Assembly: GCA_013339895.1 (NCBI GenBank)
Contig: JABACO010000010.1
Coordinates: 4,898,536 to 4,962,535 of the forward strand
DNA length: 64,000 nucleotides
From: Ephydatia muelleri
Lineage: Eukaryota > Porifera > Demospongiae > Spongillida > Spongillidae
Reading direction: 5' to 3'
In this document: positions 1-10,726 of the stretch, in pieces
Position numbering within the stretch: the first letter of the stretch is position 1
Layout of the letters: each line of letters begins with the position of its first letter
Translations under genes and position numbers: made by a program
Notes under the pieces: generated by a model
Seen by the model: the letters and a program-made list of their open reading frames with translations, nothing else
Told to the model about the DNA's origin: nothing
Databases searched by the model: none

Positions 1-131
1 TCTTGCTAGCCTCTATCAAAACCTCTAAATGATCCACGGTTTTGGACCCAAAAGTGGTACCAGTGGCTTGTGATCTGTTCTATTCTAATCCTGATCCCAA
101 CAATATAATTCATCACATGCCCAAGCAGTGG

Positions 132-347
132 TCAATGCGAGGCAAAAGCGACTGATTTCCAGACAGAGTCACTTTCCTGCAACAGGACTGTTCCTAGGCC
201 ATACGACGATGCCTCTGCTGATACCTTTGTTGGTAGGTTTGAGTTGTAGTGGGCCAGTATAGGAGGTTTGCTGAGCTCCTCTTTGATCTGACAGAACACT
301 TGCTCATGAGCAGATGTCCAGTGCCGTACCCTAATCTTGCCAAGCAA
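132..347 (-). pseudogene. RNase H-like segment of the Ty3/gypsy element
   Basis: About 71 residues include W-T-x-x-H-E-Q-V-F, the connection from RT to RNase H, then a S-A-E-A-S-S-Y-G-L-G stretch, which corresponds to the first conserved Asp-containing strand of gypsy RNase H. V-A-F-A-S follows. This order is typical of Ty3/gypsy pol. The element runs on towards base 1 with broken frames. Confidence 0.75.
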
Positions 348-720
348 CTCTCAAAGAGGTTGAGTAATTGGGGTTAGTTTGCTTGAGAACTTTCCTAATT
401 GGTTAGCCATGCCTAAACGGTCTTAAGACATTTTTTGGTGGACACATGTTCTGGATAGCTGAAGTCTTTGTTGAGTCAGTCTGAACTCTGTATTAGTTGA
501 TTTGATGCCCAAGATATAGCAACACCAACTTTACAAACTCACATTTATTCAGAGTTGCTCCAGCCTCCTCCTGGAGCCGATGAAGCATGTTTATCCTTAT
601 CTTTGCCATACCCCAGGACACCATCCATCTGGCACAGTACACCAGGAAACCCTGCAACATTCTGCTCAACAGTGTCTGGAATGTTCTGAGGTACTGCAGA
701 TCCCAAATGGGAGCTTATGA

Positions 721-838
721 AAATAATAGTGTCCATATGAATGTGGTTAGTAAGTAGTTCTAATTTTCCTATAGTGGCACTATAGGAAAATTAGAACTAC
801 TTATATGTACTAACCACATTTATATGGACACTATTATT
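721..838. repeat. Foldback palindrome 1 (MITE-like)
   Basis: Arms 721-776 and 778-838 are near-perfect reverse complements around a one-base centre at 777. The right arm has a 6-base extra segment near 803. There is no coding potential of its own. It interrupts the reverse transcriptase remnant. Confidence 0.85.
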
Positions 839-926
839 AGTAAGCTGGATTCCAACAGCAGATTTTGGTAAACCCCACCCACGGTGGGGTTTACCATAAT
901 CTGCTGTTGTAATCCAGCTTACTAAG
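838..926. repeat. Foldback palindrome 2 (MITE-like), adjacent to palindrome 1
   Basis: Arms 839-879 and 883-925 are reverse complements with about two mismatches, separated by a 3-base loop. It directly abuts palindrome 1 but has a different sequence, so the two are separate hairpins. Confidence 0.85.
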
Positions 927-1330
927 CATCTTTGCACCTGATAGTTGTGCAAGGGTTTCATCACTATTGATAGTGGATGCACGTCAAATAATATGGCATT
1001 CAGTGGTTTGAAATCTACACATATGCGGATGGAGCTGTTCTTCGGAGCAATGACCATCTCTGCACATCAAGATGTGGGTACGAGAGATGATTCCTTCTGC
1101 TTCCATTCAGACAACTTCTGCTTTAACCTGTGGACATAGCAGGGCGGAAACAGAATTTCGTTTCACCTCTGGTTTAATCTGTATGTCGTGTGGCTCTCCC
1201 AGGTCTCCTAGATCTTGAAACAGAGCTAGAAAACCTATCTATAATATCAGCATTTGCAGTTGTAGTCGTGTCAACCAGGGGCTACCAGGTTTAGGGCCAC
1301 AATAGCTGCAAAGGTCTAATTGATTGTTTC

Positions 1331-1567
1331 TTAGGCCTTTAACAACATAAATGGTTTGTTCACGTATTTCCTACCATGACTGAGCCTGCCGTCAAACTGA
1401 CCAATAACCTCGTAAGCACCACATACTGGACCATTAAGAGTCCTACTTGGTTTCATCAGCTTATGCCCTTTGAAGGATCTGAAGTGGTGTCGGGAAATTG
1501 CACTTAATTCAGCTGCTGTGTCTAATTTGAATTGCACCATCTTCCCTGACATATTTAACTTCCCCAT
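1331..1567 (-). pseudogene. Retropepsin-like aspartic protease remnant
   Basis: An open segment of about 78 residues contains F-K-L-D-T-A-A-E, which sits where retropepsins carry the catalytic Asp-Thr/Ser-Gly triad. The Gly position is Ala here, so the active site is probably dead. It lies between the gag and RT pieces, as expected for Ty3/gypsy. The family call rests on this motif and the position. Confidence 0.65.
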
Positions 1568-2194
1568 CCATGAACTGCCGTTATTTGCACCGCGAAAAGC
1601 TAACTTCTGATCATGTGGCTATTGATATCTGTGTGTACGTTTGCCACTGAACTAGATGAAAAGCACTGAAAACTGAAAAGTCCTATCCTTTGACACCAAT
1701 GGCACTTGACGTCCTTTGCTGGACATGCCTGACGTTGGTGCTATCCTTACCACATCGAGTGCAAGGCTTCAACTGTCTGTCTTGAAACCTTATTAGGAGT
1801 TGCCCCTTTATGCTTCACATGTTGATTGCAACCTCTCTGTGTGTGTATTTCATCAAGGGCATCTGGAGTTGTGGTGACTGATGGACTCACAGCTCCCTTC
1901 AGCACTTGCTGCTGTTCATGCCCTGTCAGTGAACTGTGACCTTTGCCCTCTCTAGGGTGAGATCAGCTTCCAATTGTTGCTTCTGAGAAATTGCTTTGTC
2001 ACAGATCCCAACCATTAAATGGTCTCGAATCATTTCATCAGTTCAGTCTCAATAGTTGCTGTGTTCTACCAAGCTGTATAAAAGCATTATGTACATTTCT
2101 GCTGCCTCGTATTCACCCTGGTTCCTTGTATTGAATCTAGCATGCGCAAGAATAACATTGCATCTGAACAGAAAGTAGCAGTCTAACTTCGCAA

Positions 2195-2410
2195 CTACTT
2201 TCTTGTGGTCATCCCCATGATGTTGATTGAAGACAGAATTGCTGCCTCCTTGCCAAGACAGTAAAGTAATGTACTGATCTGTTTCATTTCTGCTTCCTTG
2301 TCCAGGCCAGAGGCTATGCGAAACTGTTGAAAGTGTCGTGTCCTACGACTCCAATCATAAGGATTCTTAAAATTGAATGCCTCTGAGGGCTCAAGACGGA
2401 TATGAGCCAT
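2195..2410 (-). pseudogene. Gag-like N-terminal segment of the Ty3/gypsy element
   Basis: The first Met (codon at 2408-2410) is followed by a Pro/Glu-rich start and a segment with N-P-x-D-W-S-R, F-x-Q-F-R and G-L-D-K-E-A, then L-L-Y-C-L-G. This pattern is typical of retrotransposon Gag (capsid) proteins of the UBN2/Retrotrans_gag type. The frame fails near 2195. Gag-like sequence continues in other frames to about 1950. It is not expected to make a functional capsid protein. Confidence 0.7.
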
Positions 2411-2534
2411 CACTAAACAACGCATGCAGTATTTTGTAAAAGGAGAATAATGATTCTGCATCAAGCACACTCCACCCAATCCCATGCACATGCACAACTA
2501 CATAATAGTACAACACTCATTTGCGTTAACTTAC

Positions 2535-3849
2535 TTTGTCTATTTTTGTACCAACACATAACTATAACAGGCTGCACTAGCAGAGCCATCACTGCTATTA
2601 TTACAGCACATACAGTAACAACTAAACCAGAAAAGAAAGAAGAAATACAAGCTAGTACACCACCATCAAGCTGGAAATGATAACTAACTGATAGATGTAG
2701 GTACGGTGGTTGTAATATTGTTGCTGGCAGGTGTAGAAGATGTATTGCCTGCTGCTGGAATTGTTTGGTTTGGGTGAGATTCCACATCTGAAGAAATATA
2801 AATGTGCAAGTAATGCATATGTACTTGAAGTGTGATATAACAGGACAAAGTCCACGAATATAGAATGATACAGAGTATGTATTCAAATGAGGCAGCTTCC
2901 AACCAGTCAGCGTATTGCCTGCAAAGCAGAGAATTTCCTAACCTGTTGGCGATCTCATTTGCAGCTCAAGAGTATATGCAGCTGCATTCCCATTTCCAGC
3001 TCCATTGACAGCAAAGAATGTAAACTCCACTGCACCATTATAGCCGAACATGATTGTATTTGCATCTCCATCAGATACAACACTTATGAAAAATGGATCC
3101 CTCAGATCAAGTGAGTAGTTACAATATGCCAAAGGGTTGCATGTAGTTGGATTATTGAATGTCTTTGTGCTATTTGTTAGATTGTTACTTAGAACATAAT
3201 GGGAAATGGTGGGAGGTGTTGACACTTGAAGAGAATATGGTGCTACCCATGAGAGGTACACAGTTCTGTTTGAGAAGTTCATTTTAAACTGCTGTGGTGG
3301 TGGTAGTAAGCCTACATGTGGATGAGAAAGAACACGGAACTGGTATCTGAACAAATGGAAAACATGATGAGAAATGAGCAGATCGAGAAAGGGGATACAG
3401 TGAAATTGATTACATGTAATTGTGTTACTGACATACAGTAGGACCAGACAGAGTGCACGACTAATCATTACCAGAATGAGCATACAGTCCATCTACAGGT
3501 TCACATTAAGAATTGGTATCACAGTGTGTTGTACCTTGAACATATAGTTTCCTTGTATTACTTGACTGGATTTTAAATAATGAATCCTGCACTGTACAGA
3601 TAACTGTAATATTGTTGTTAGCTTTGGTGGTTGGAACAATGAGCTGAGAGGACACAGTAAGTCCATCTGGTGCTGCAATGAAGGGTGTAGGTTTTATTCC
3701 TTTTGTGAGTACGTAAGTTTCACCAGTAAAGTATCCATCCACTGTCCACACAATAAATGCTCCATTTCCAGAACAATTGAATGTAAATTTCGATGCATTG
3801 TTCTCAAATGTTGTGTAGTCAAAAGGTGGTGAAATGACAGCATCAGCAT
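2535..3849 (-). CDS. Ig-FN3-transmembrane receptor, 3' half (receptor gene 1)
   Basis: Four exons with consensus splice sites read right to left. 3535-3849 is an Ig-like domain with the Cys-Trp-Cys pattern (F-N-C, V-W-T-V-D-G, I-T-V-I-C-T). 2943-3311 is a fibronectin III-like domain (Y-L-S-W-V-A-P, many N-x-S/T sites). 2689-2787 is a Ser/Thr/Asn-rich linker. 2535-2651 is a hydrophobic transmembrane segment followed by C-W-Y-K-N-R-Q, a typical cytoplasmic edge. Every exon is phase 1-1 with a length divisible by three, the pattern of shuffled extracellular modules. I infer a type I surface receptor or adhesion protein. The ligand is unknown. The signal-peptide exons lie upstream and were not found. 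The tail exon is not visible, because the gypsy fragment begins at about 2440. The first exon base of the transmembrane exon is chosen to keep phase 1. The gene is a close paralogue of the one at 62291-63724. Confidence 0.8.
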
Positions 3850-4670
3850 CTGTAATGAAAGTGGTTGTGCATGGCTGGCCAGGTTATATCGCCATCCTGT
3901 TTTATCTAACGCTTGGAAGAGTTGGACCCCTTCAGTTACGAACTTGGGGAGTAATACCTACATGTATGAGGAGCCTGTGGTCCTCATCTTTCCTTAGCTT
4001 TAGATATCACAGACCTTATATCTGATAGACAAGAAATTAATAAATCAAACTCAAACCAAAAAAGGGACTCTCAAAATGCAACCATTTCTGTTACCATGCA
4101 GTCGTTATTAATCACTGCCCTTGGGTGCATGTGTGGTCCCAGCCTGCACAAATTGAACGTCCAAACTATTCAGATAAGACAAATACTGGGATGCATCGGT
4201 AACCATGCAAATTCTCACTCTGATACATGTCAATTAGAGCCCCAAATTTGTTAACATTTTAGTGGACAAGTGAATGGCATTTGAAACATCCCTCCTCCCC
4301 CAAATCAATGGGATGAGAAACAACCAGCAAGACAAGATGCACTCAATATGTTAGACATGCGCCATGATTAATATGATAAGTAAAATAGCTTGGTTTATAA
4401 TTGAAGTTAAGTGAGAGAAGAAATAATATTGTCATAAATTTATTTTTCTGACTTTGCACTAATGAGCTACAATATTAGACTGATCGAGACTCAGAGTGAA
4501 AGCATGGAATAAAAGCAAAATTTAGGTTTCTTCAGACATTGAATTCAGTGAAAGTAAACTGAATTCAAGTTATCTTGTAATGTGTGCTCCAGTATACAAG
4601 AAAGTAATGTCAAAGGAGCTGGCAAAAGAGTATGGTGGAATAATCCCAGTGGTCCCCACTGCGCCACAGC
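3850..4670. other. Intergenic or intronic stretch, no supported feature
   Basis: This is AT-rich sequence upstream of the receptor Ig exon. A plus-strand open stretch at about 3834-4025 has no recognisable domain and overlaps the receptor exon in antisense. No signal peptide or further Ig exon could be supported. Confidence 0.4.
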
Positions 4671-4673
4671 ATT

Positions 4674-4822
4674 TAGTATGCAGAGTTGTGAGAGTCTGCA
4701 TACCAACCATATGCAGATGAGTATCATTGAAGTGTCCATATGCAGACGTCTGCATATGGACACTTCAATGATACTCATCTGCATATGATTGGCATGTAGA
4801 CTCTGCACAACTCTGCATATTA
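4674..4822. repeat. 150-bp foldback palindrome (MITE-like)
   Basis: The sequence is symmetric about the junction 4747/4748 (..gcagac|gtctgc..). The inner ~45 bases of each arm are perfectly complementary, and complementarity continues with a few mismatches out to about 4674 and 4822. It contains repeated 'tctgcata' motifs. Open frames on both strands across it are simply a consequence of the symmetry. Confidence 0.9.
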
Positions 4823-5275
4823 CATTCTGCAGAAAGACAAATCTTGGAAATTTCACAGCTTCTGTGAGCCTCATTGTTTGAGGAGAACTACCACATCGTG
4901 GAATAGACTAGGCCTTATCTTGACGAAGATGAATGGAGGTCCTCTTCAATGTATTAAAACTCTGTCATCCAAACACATGTCAAAATTGTTGTGTTGCTTC
5001 AGCTCACAGCAGAACCACAAGCAGATGTACAGTAAACTGTTACAACAAATCAACTAGACCCAATTGCAATATAAATTATTTAAAATAGGGACACAATCAT
5101 GTAAACTTACTGATGACAGGAAGGAGCCTCAGAAGCAACATGAATAAAACTGTCCTCTGTATTGATTGAACATATATAATGTCCAATAGAAGTTAAAAAA
5201 TTAGAATGCAAGCATTTAACATGTACTTATTTTTTTAATACTAATCAAACCTGCCACAAATATTTGTAGGGAAGT
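4823..5275. other. AT-rich stretch with no recognised feature
   Basis: I see no coding segment, RNA gene or repeat that I can support between the palindrome and the pyrimidine-rich block. Confidence 0.4.
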
Positions 5276-5379
5276 GCTCATTGCATGCACAGTATGCTAT
5301 ATGTATAGCACAATGTATCACATTCAACTATCAAGACCTTTCTATTTCCTTTTTCTCTTCCATATGCACTACCCATTCT

Positions 5380-7480
5380 CTTCCCTCCCCTCCAGTAGTT
5401 CTATCTCCTCCCTTTTCTCCTCCACTTACCCCATTTCCACCTCCTCCTCTTACTCCCCATTTCTCTCCTACTCTTTTCCCTGCTTTCTCTCCACCTCCTC
5501 CTTTCTCTCCTGCTCTTTTCTCACCTCCACCTCCCTTCTCTCCTCCTCCTTTCTTTCCTCCTCCTTTATCTCTTCGTCCTATTTTCTCTCCTTCTCCACC
5601 TTTCTCTTCACCTTCTCCCACTTTCTCCCCTCCGCCTTTCTCTTCTCTTCCTTCTTTTTTCCTGGTCTCTTCTCTCCTTTCTCTTTTGTCCTCTTTTCTC
5701 TCCTCCTCCTTTCTCTCCTTTCTCTCTTGCTCCTTTCTCTTCTCCTCTTCCTCCTTTTACTCTGCCTTTCTCTCCTGCTCCTTTCTCTCCTGCTCCTCTC
5801 TCTCCTGCTCCTCTCTCTCCTGCTCCTCTCTCTCCTGCTCCTCTCTCTCCTGCTCCTCTCTCTCCGGCTCCTCTCTCTCCTGCTCCTCTCTCTCCTGCTC
5901 CTCTCTCTCCTGCTCTCTCTCTCCTGCTCCTCTCTCTCCTGCTCCTCTCTCTCCTGCTCCTCTCTCTCCTGCTCCTCTCTCTCCTGCTCCTCTCTCTCCT
6001 GCTCCTCTCTCTCCTGCTCCTCTCTCTCATGCTCCTCTCTCTCCTGCTCCTCTCTCTCCTGCTCCTCTCTCTCCTGCTCCTCTCTCTCCTGCTCCTCTCT
6101 CTCCTGCTCCTCTCTCTCCTGCTCCTCTCTCTCCTGCTCCTCTCTCTCCTGCTCCTCTCTCTCCTGCTCCTCTCTCTCCTGCTCCTCTCTCCTCCTGCTC
6201 CTCTCTCTCCTGCTCCTCTCTCTCCTGCTCCTCTCTCTCCTGCTCCTCTCTCTCCTGCTCCTCTCTCTCCTGCTCCTCTCTCTCTCCTGCTCCTCTCTCT
6301 CCTGCTCTCTCTCTCCTGCTCCTCTCCTCCTGCTCCTCCTCTCCTGCTCCTCTCTCTCCTGCTCCTCTCTCTCCTGCTCCTCTCTCTCCTGCTCCTCTCT
6401 CTCCTGCTCCTCTCTCTCCTGCTCCCTCTCCTCCTGCTCCTCCTCTCTCCTGCTCCTCTCTCCTCCTGCTCCTGCTCCTCTCTCTCCGGCTCCTCTCTCT
6501 CCTGCTCCTCTCTCTCCTGCTCCTCTCTCTCCTGCTCCTCTCTCTCCTGCCCTCTCTCTCCCTGCTCCTCTCTCTCCTCTGCCCTCTCTCTCCTGCTCCT
6601 CTCCTCTCCTGCTCCTCTCTCTCCTGCTCCTCTCTCTCCTGCTCCTCGCTCTCCTGCTCCTCTCTCTCCTGCTCCTCTCTCTCTGCTCCTCTCTCGCCTG
6701 CTCCTCTCTCTCCTGCTCCTCTCCTCCTGCTCCTCTCTCTCCTGCTCCTCTCTCTCCTGCTCCTCTCTCTCCTGCTCCTCTCTCTCCTGCTCCTCTCTCT
6801 CCTGCTCCTCTCTCTCCTGCTCCTCTCTCTCCTGCTCCTCTCTCTCCCTGCTCTCTCTCCTCTCCTGCTCCTCTCTCTCCTGCTCCTCTCTCTCCTGCTC
6901 CTCTCTCTCTCTCCGCTCCTCTCTCCTCCTGCTCCTCTCTCTCCTGCTCCTCTCTCTCCTGCTCCTCTCTCTCCTGCTCCTCTCTCTCTGCTCCTCTCTC
7001 TCCTGCTCCTCTCTCTCCTGCTCCTCTCTCCTCTCTCCTGGCTCCTCTCTCTCCTGCTCCCGCTCTCGCCTGCGCCTCTTCTCCTGCCCTCTCCTGCCTC
7101 TCATCTCCTGGCTCTGTCTCTCTCTCCTGGCTGGTCCTCTCTCTCCTGCTCCTCTCATTCCATCCACCTGCTCCTCTGCTCTCAATCTCTTCTCTCTCCA
7201 TGATTGCCTCTCGCTCCTGCTCCTCTCTCTCCTCCACCTTCTCTCTCCACCTTCTCTCCCGCATAATTTCTCTCCTCCCCCTCCTCCTCCCCTCCTCCTC
7301 CTCCTCCTCCTATATCTCCTCCTTTTCACCTGCTTTTGTTTCTCCTTCACCTCTATTCTCTTCTTCTTTCTTTCTCTACCTCTTCCTCTACTTTAACTCT
7401 TACTACATTCCTCTCTTCTCTTTTCTCATCTCCTCCATTCCTCTCCACCTCCTATTTCTTCTCCTCCTTTCTTCCCTCCT
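5380..7480. repeat. Homopyrimidine block with 15-bp minisatellite (unit about ctctctcctgctcct)
   Basis: The plus strand is almost all C/T for 2.1 kb. From about 5760 to 7100 it is a tandem array of a 15-bp unit, roughly 85-90 copies, with local 12-16-bp variants. The flanks (5380-5760, 7150-7480) are irregular CT-rich sequence. Because 15 is a multiple of three and the unit lacks stops, all six frames stay open for hundreds of codons, giving Leu/Ser, Pro/Ala/Leu or Glu/Arg/Gly/Gln repeats. These are not evidence of a protein. The second contig begins just to its right in the duplicated copy, so this array probably broke the assembly. The strand asymmetry could allow triplex (H-DNA) formation. 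Confidence 0.95.
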
Positions 7481-9676
7481 TTCTCTTGGTTGCAGGTGAG
7501 TGCAATGGAATGGTGGGGAACACGCAGGAGGGACAGTTCTGATACCGTTTCAGTGGAAATACTCAGGGGAACCAAGGATCCATAGGTGGCTCTTTTCACA
7601 TGGAGCTTGTTGTAATGGCTGTGCACCTGGAAGAGAGAGAGAGAAACACAAGCATGACACACAGCACTCTAATAAAGAAGCACATGGAAAGACTGCTCAG
7701 ACACCACACAACAGATTACTCACGTGTTAGGTTTGAGAGCATGTCTGGCTTATTGCACAACATGGTAACATCTCTAATGTAGGATGAACCCAGCAGCTGT
7801 TGATCTGCTTTGGTAAACACAGGTTGGTCCAAAATGATGGGTCCAGTTCCATTTCCATGCACTGTACATGTAATGACTGCTCCTAGAGGAAAGAAATTAT
7901 AAAGCCATTACTTATAAATATCAACATGTTTTCATTTCATTCATTTTCATTGGAACCCCAATAACCCCACAGGACAATCAATAAATCACCATGGACATTA
8001 TCAGTATTAAAGCTAACCCGCTGTGGAGCTAAATTACTAACCTCTAGAGTAAAAAAATAATAATACTAGTTCTTTTTTTTTTGTTTCATACGAAAAGAGA
8101 TGCTTCCAAAAGAAATATAATAAAAAGCTAGTCCATTTATGTACATTCATGTAAGCCTACAAGTCGACATGTAGAAGCATCCATTGCATCCTTGATTATT
8201 GAGCACTTGGATTAAATGCAAATAATTAATTTTGGTCAATACTGCCGAGACTGAAGTCCATTGTAGAGTGATAAATGTTCTTCACGTCAATTGCCCCTTA
8301 CCTATCAATAAACCTTCCAACTGTATCATTGTGACATCAGTTAAGGACTCTGTTTCATCTTTCTTTAGCTCTTCAAGCATCTTGGTGCTGCTATACAGAA
8401 TATCCAACAGTAGTTCTTCAATCCTGTGTGTGGAAAGAATAACACTGACCACTAGAATACAAATACTAGTACAATTCACATCAATAAATAAAAATGATGG
8501 CATCAGTGTTCCTACTGTGCTTGATATTTCGGCCAGCAGACAAACCATATATGAATCAGTGTCCCATGTACATGTATATGCATCATAGGATAATAAATTA
8601 GGCAATAAGTTATTAAACGCGGGTTTTTAAATTTTAATATATACATGAATTACAGTTTGCATACCAAGCAAGCTATTCTGCCTCTATTGACAATGAAAAG
8701 AGGGCTGTGTTTAATTAAATTTGTCGATGGGAGGGATGAGTGTTTATTTCTTTATGTTTATGCAGTTCTAAGCAAACTGCAATCCATGAATGTCTTATGT
8801 AGCTAACCACACTGTGTTCAGTAAACATTTATGCACATAACTATATGGATTTCCCTCGACATACGCTGACTACAAATATAAGCGCATTTCCCCGATATAG
8901 AAATGGAGCAATATTCATACAAATGTGGAAGATGCATGCAACCAATGCCAGGAATGCCAATCTAGATCGTCAGCTGGTGTGTTTACCCAAATAGACATAG
9001 TTTGAACTGCTGACAAAGGACTACACAAAGCCTTATTCTTACATACAACGAGCGCAAAATGAACCAGCTGTAGCGCATGCCGCTTACCTACATGCAATGA
9101 ATAAAAGTATATGCTTATAGCCCAACTGTAGCGTGCACAATTGCACGTGTGTGTAGCAATAGCCATGTCACGGAAAGTCACAAGGATTTCGCTAATGAGT
9201 GAAGAAAAGAACCTAATTGCTAAAAGGAAAGTGCAAATGGACCATTCAGAAGAAATAGTGGCTGCATGGTTCAACCAGCAAACACGGAAAGAGATCCATC
9301 GATCTGTAGTAGTCAAGATGTCAGAACTGGCTTCCACGAGCTTGAACTCGAAACACAGAAGGTTGTAATGATCCATGTTTTATTATCATGTGTGAACACA
9401 ATGGTATACTGTCTGATGCTCTCCTGCTGTTCAAAGCAGAGTATTAGTGTAGCCCTATCTGGTCCCAGTCGTCGCCCAGTGCAGCCATGCCCCCTTCAAC
9501 CAGTCTCATTGCTGTCACGCCTCCCACCTAATCTGTCTTTATTCACATCAACCACACCTCCGGTACACATTTGAAATATTGACACATGAGCACATCTGAT
9601 TTTGAAGCCTTACCTTGTGTGCAAATGTTCACAACAGTGCTCAAGTGGTAACTTGCTGAGTCCAAGAGGGGACATC
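7426..9676 (-). CDS. Unrecognised multi-exon gene, 3' part (copy A)
   Basis: Four exons with good splice sites and matching phases read right to left: 9614-9676, 8302-8423, 7724-7882 and a probable terminal exon 7426-7626 with a stop at 7426. The joined frame has a Leu/Glu-rich, probably helical segment ([17 protein letters not shown]), then [13 protein letters not shown] and [11 protein letters not shown] do not recognise the family. Upstream exons were not found. In this copy the last exon has an extra G near 7588 and a missing T near 7523 relative to 33467-33581, where the frame stays open, so this copy probably holds sequencing errors. The C-terminus runs into the purine-rich edge of the minisatellite. 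It shares strand with receptor gene 1, and I cannot exclude that these are distant exons of the same transcription unit. Confidence 0.55.
9165..9368 (+). CDS. Small basic/charged ORF, 67 aa (copy A)
   Basis: An ATG at 9165 opens 67 codons rich in Lys, Arg, Glu and Ser ([15 protein letters not shown]) ending at a TAA. The composition looks more protein-like than its antisense frame, and the identical frame is present in the other copy. I know no family for it. It could be a first exon or a chance ORF. Confidence 0.3.
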   Translation: MSRKVTRISLMSEEKNLIAKRKVQMDHSEEIVAAWFNQQTRKEIHRSVVVKMSELASTSLNSKHRRL

Positions 9677-10726
9677 CTGTTAGTGTGTCAACAATGGAAC
9701 AAAATAAATATATTAGATTTGTAATCTGATGCTCACATGCATTGCAAGATAATTGAGGGTGAAGGGTTGACGAAACACCTACTGTACATACACATTTGCA
9801 GTGCAAATCTGTACATAATTACATGTCATACACACATGTCCATGTACACATAGCTATTCATTATCTGCCTTAGAATAATGCTATTGCAATGTGATGATTA
9901 CTCCATAACTTCAATTGTGGGAAAATACAAAGCACTTTGTTGTATAAAAAAAGTACTCACTGTCTACTCATTACTTGTCTCAATTTCTCAGTGATTTTTT
10001 ATTCCAGTACTGTTCAGGTCATGTGTGTAGATCTGGATGTAAGAGAACCCTTTTCACTTATCTTGTGTCAAGAGCAAGTAACTAATGCTGTCATTGGGGA
10101 CCCTTGCATTTGCATTTACATGTACATACACTAATGCTTGGCTGTTGTACTGTATGTTTATGTAAGTGAAACACAAGTGTATTCTGAGTAAATATCAAAT
10201 GGACATGTTTATTACTTTCATACAGGAGCAGAGGTCATGCCTGACCAAGGAAATACATGCGCATACACTGTATATAGCGGATGAAGTCTTTGTATTTTCT
10301 ATTATTCATATACTGTGGGTAATTTTTAATGACAACACATAAGGGAGTAGTCTTGCATGAACACTTAGAGAAGTGGTTGAGAACATCTCATCTGATTGGT
10401 GTAGTTTCGAATGAAGTTTACAATAAAAGGCTTAGCATCTTCCTACTGTTTGCTCTTTAATGTGGTCTGTTGTAAGGTAAGTACTACCTGCTCTAACATT
10501 AAAGGTGGCAGTACCAGACAAAGGCAAGCATCTCTTGTGTAGTGAAAACAAATGCTCAGTACTAAAAAATAAGCATTGTATGTTTGTTGCAAGTAATTAA
10601 TCAGTAACTGTGTGCACAAAGGTGTGCACTTTTTAATTTGGCAAATGATTATTGACAAGTACCAATAGGCAACTGAGGTTCAGACTGATCACATGCATGT
10701 ACATATTTGTAACCTTTAGGAACATT
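9677..10726. other. Noncoding stretch, nothing recognised
   Basis: This is AT-rich sequence, presumably intron or 5' flank of the minus-strand gene. Short open frames here have no domain and no convincing splice context. Confidence 0.35.

Larger units (their letters stand above)
545..1060 (-). pseudogene. Reverse transcriptase remnant split by foldback insertions
   Basis: The N-terminal piece (about 930-1057) has S-I-R-I-C-V-D-F-K-P-L-N and V-H-P-L, the conserved start of the Ty3/gypsy RT domain. The later piece (about 545-719) has F-P-G-V-L-C-Q-M-D-G, where the second Asp of the catalytic Asp-Asp pair is Gly. Between them, 721-926 is occupied by two palindromes and the expected intervening RT core is missing. 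The gene is inactivated by insertion or deletion, by a changed catalytic residue and by stops. Confidence 0.75.
1..2440 (-). mobile_element. Degenerate Ty3/gypsy-type LTR retrotransposon fragment, 5' LTR absent
   Basis: Reading the minus strand from about 2410 down to base 1 gives, in the usual order, a Gag-like segment, a weak zinc-knuckle remnant (CxxC near 1770), a retropepsin-like segment, reverse transcriptase pieces and an RNase H-like segment. This is the gag-pol order of Ty3/gypsy elements. The frames are broken by many stops and shifts, and the RT is interrupted by foldback palindromes at 721-926. A host receptor exon ends at 2535, only about 125 bp from the Gag start, so no 5' LTR fits between them and the copy is truncated. 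The element continues past the left edge, where an integrase would be expected. It lies on the same strand as the receptor gene and probably sits in its 3' region. Confidence 0.85.

Noticed and set aside
5274..7499. Very long open frames (up to 741 codons) on both strands
   Set aside because: They are produced by a 15-bp repeat without stops. All frames are open and the peptides are pure Leu/Ser, Pro/Ala or Glu/Arg repeats.
8915..9376. Minus-strand 153-codon ORF
   Set aside because: It overlaps antisense to a more protein-like charged frame, has no domain, and is rich in Trp/Cys/His as in chance ORFs.
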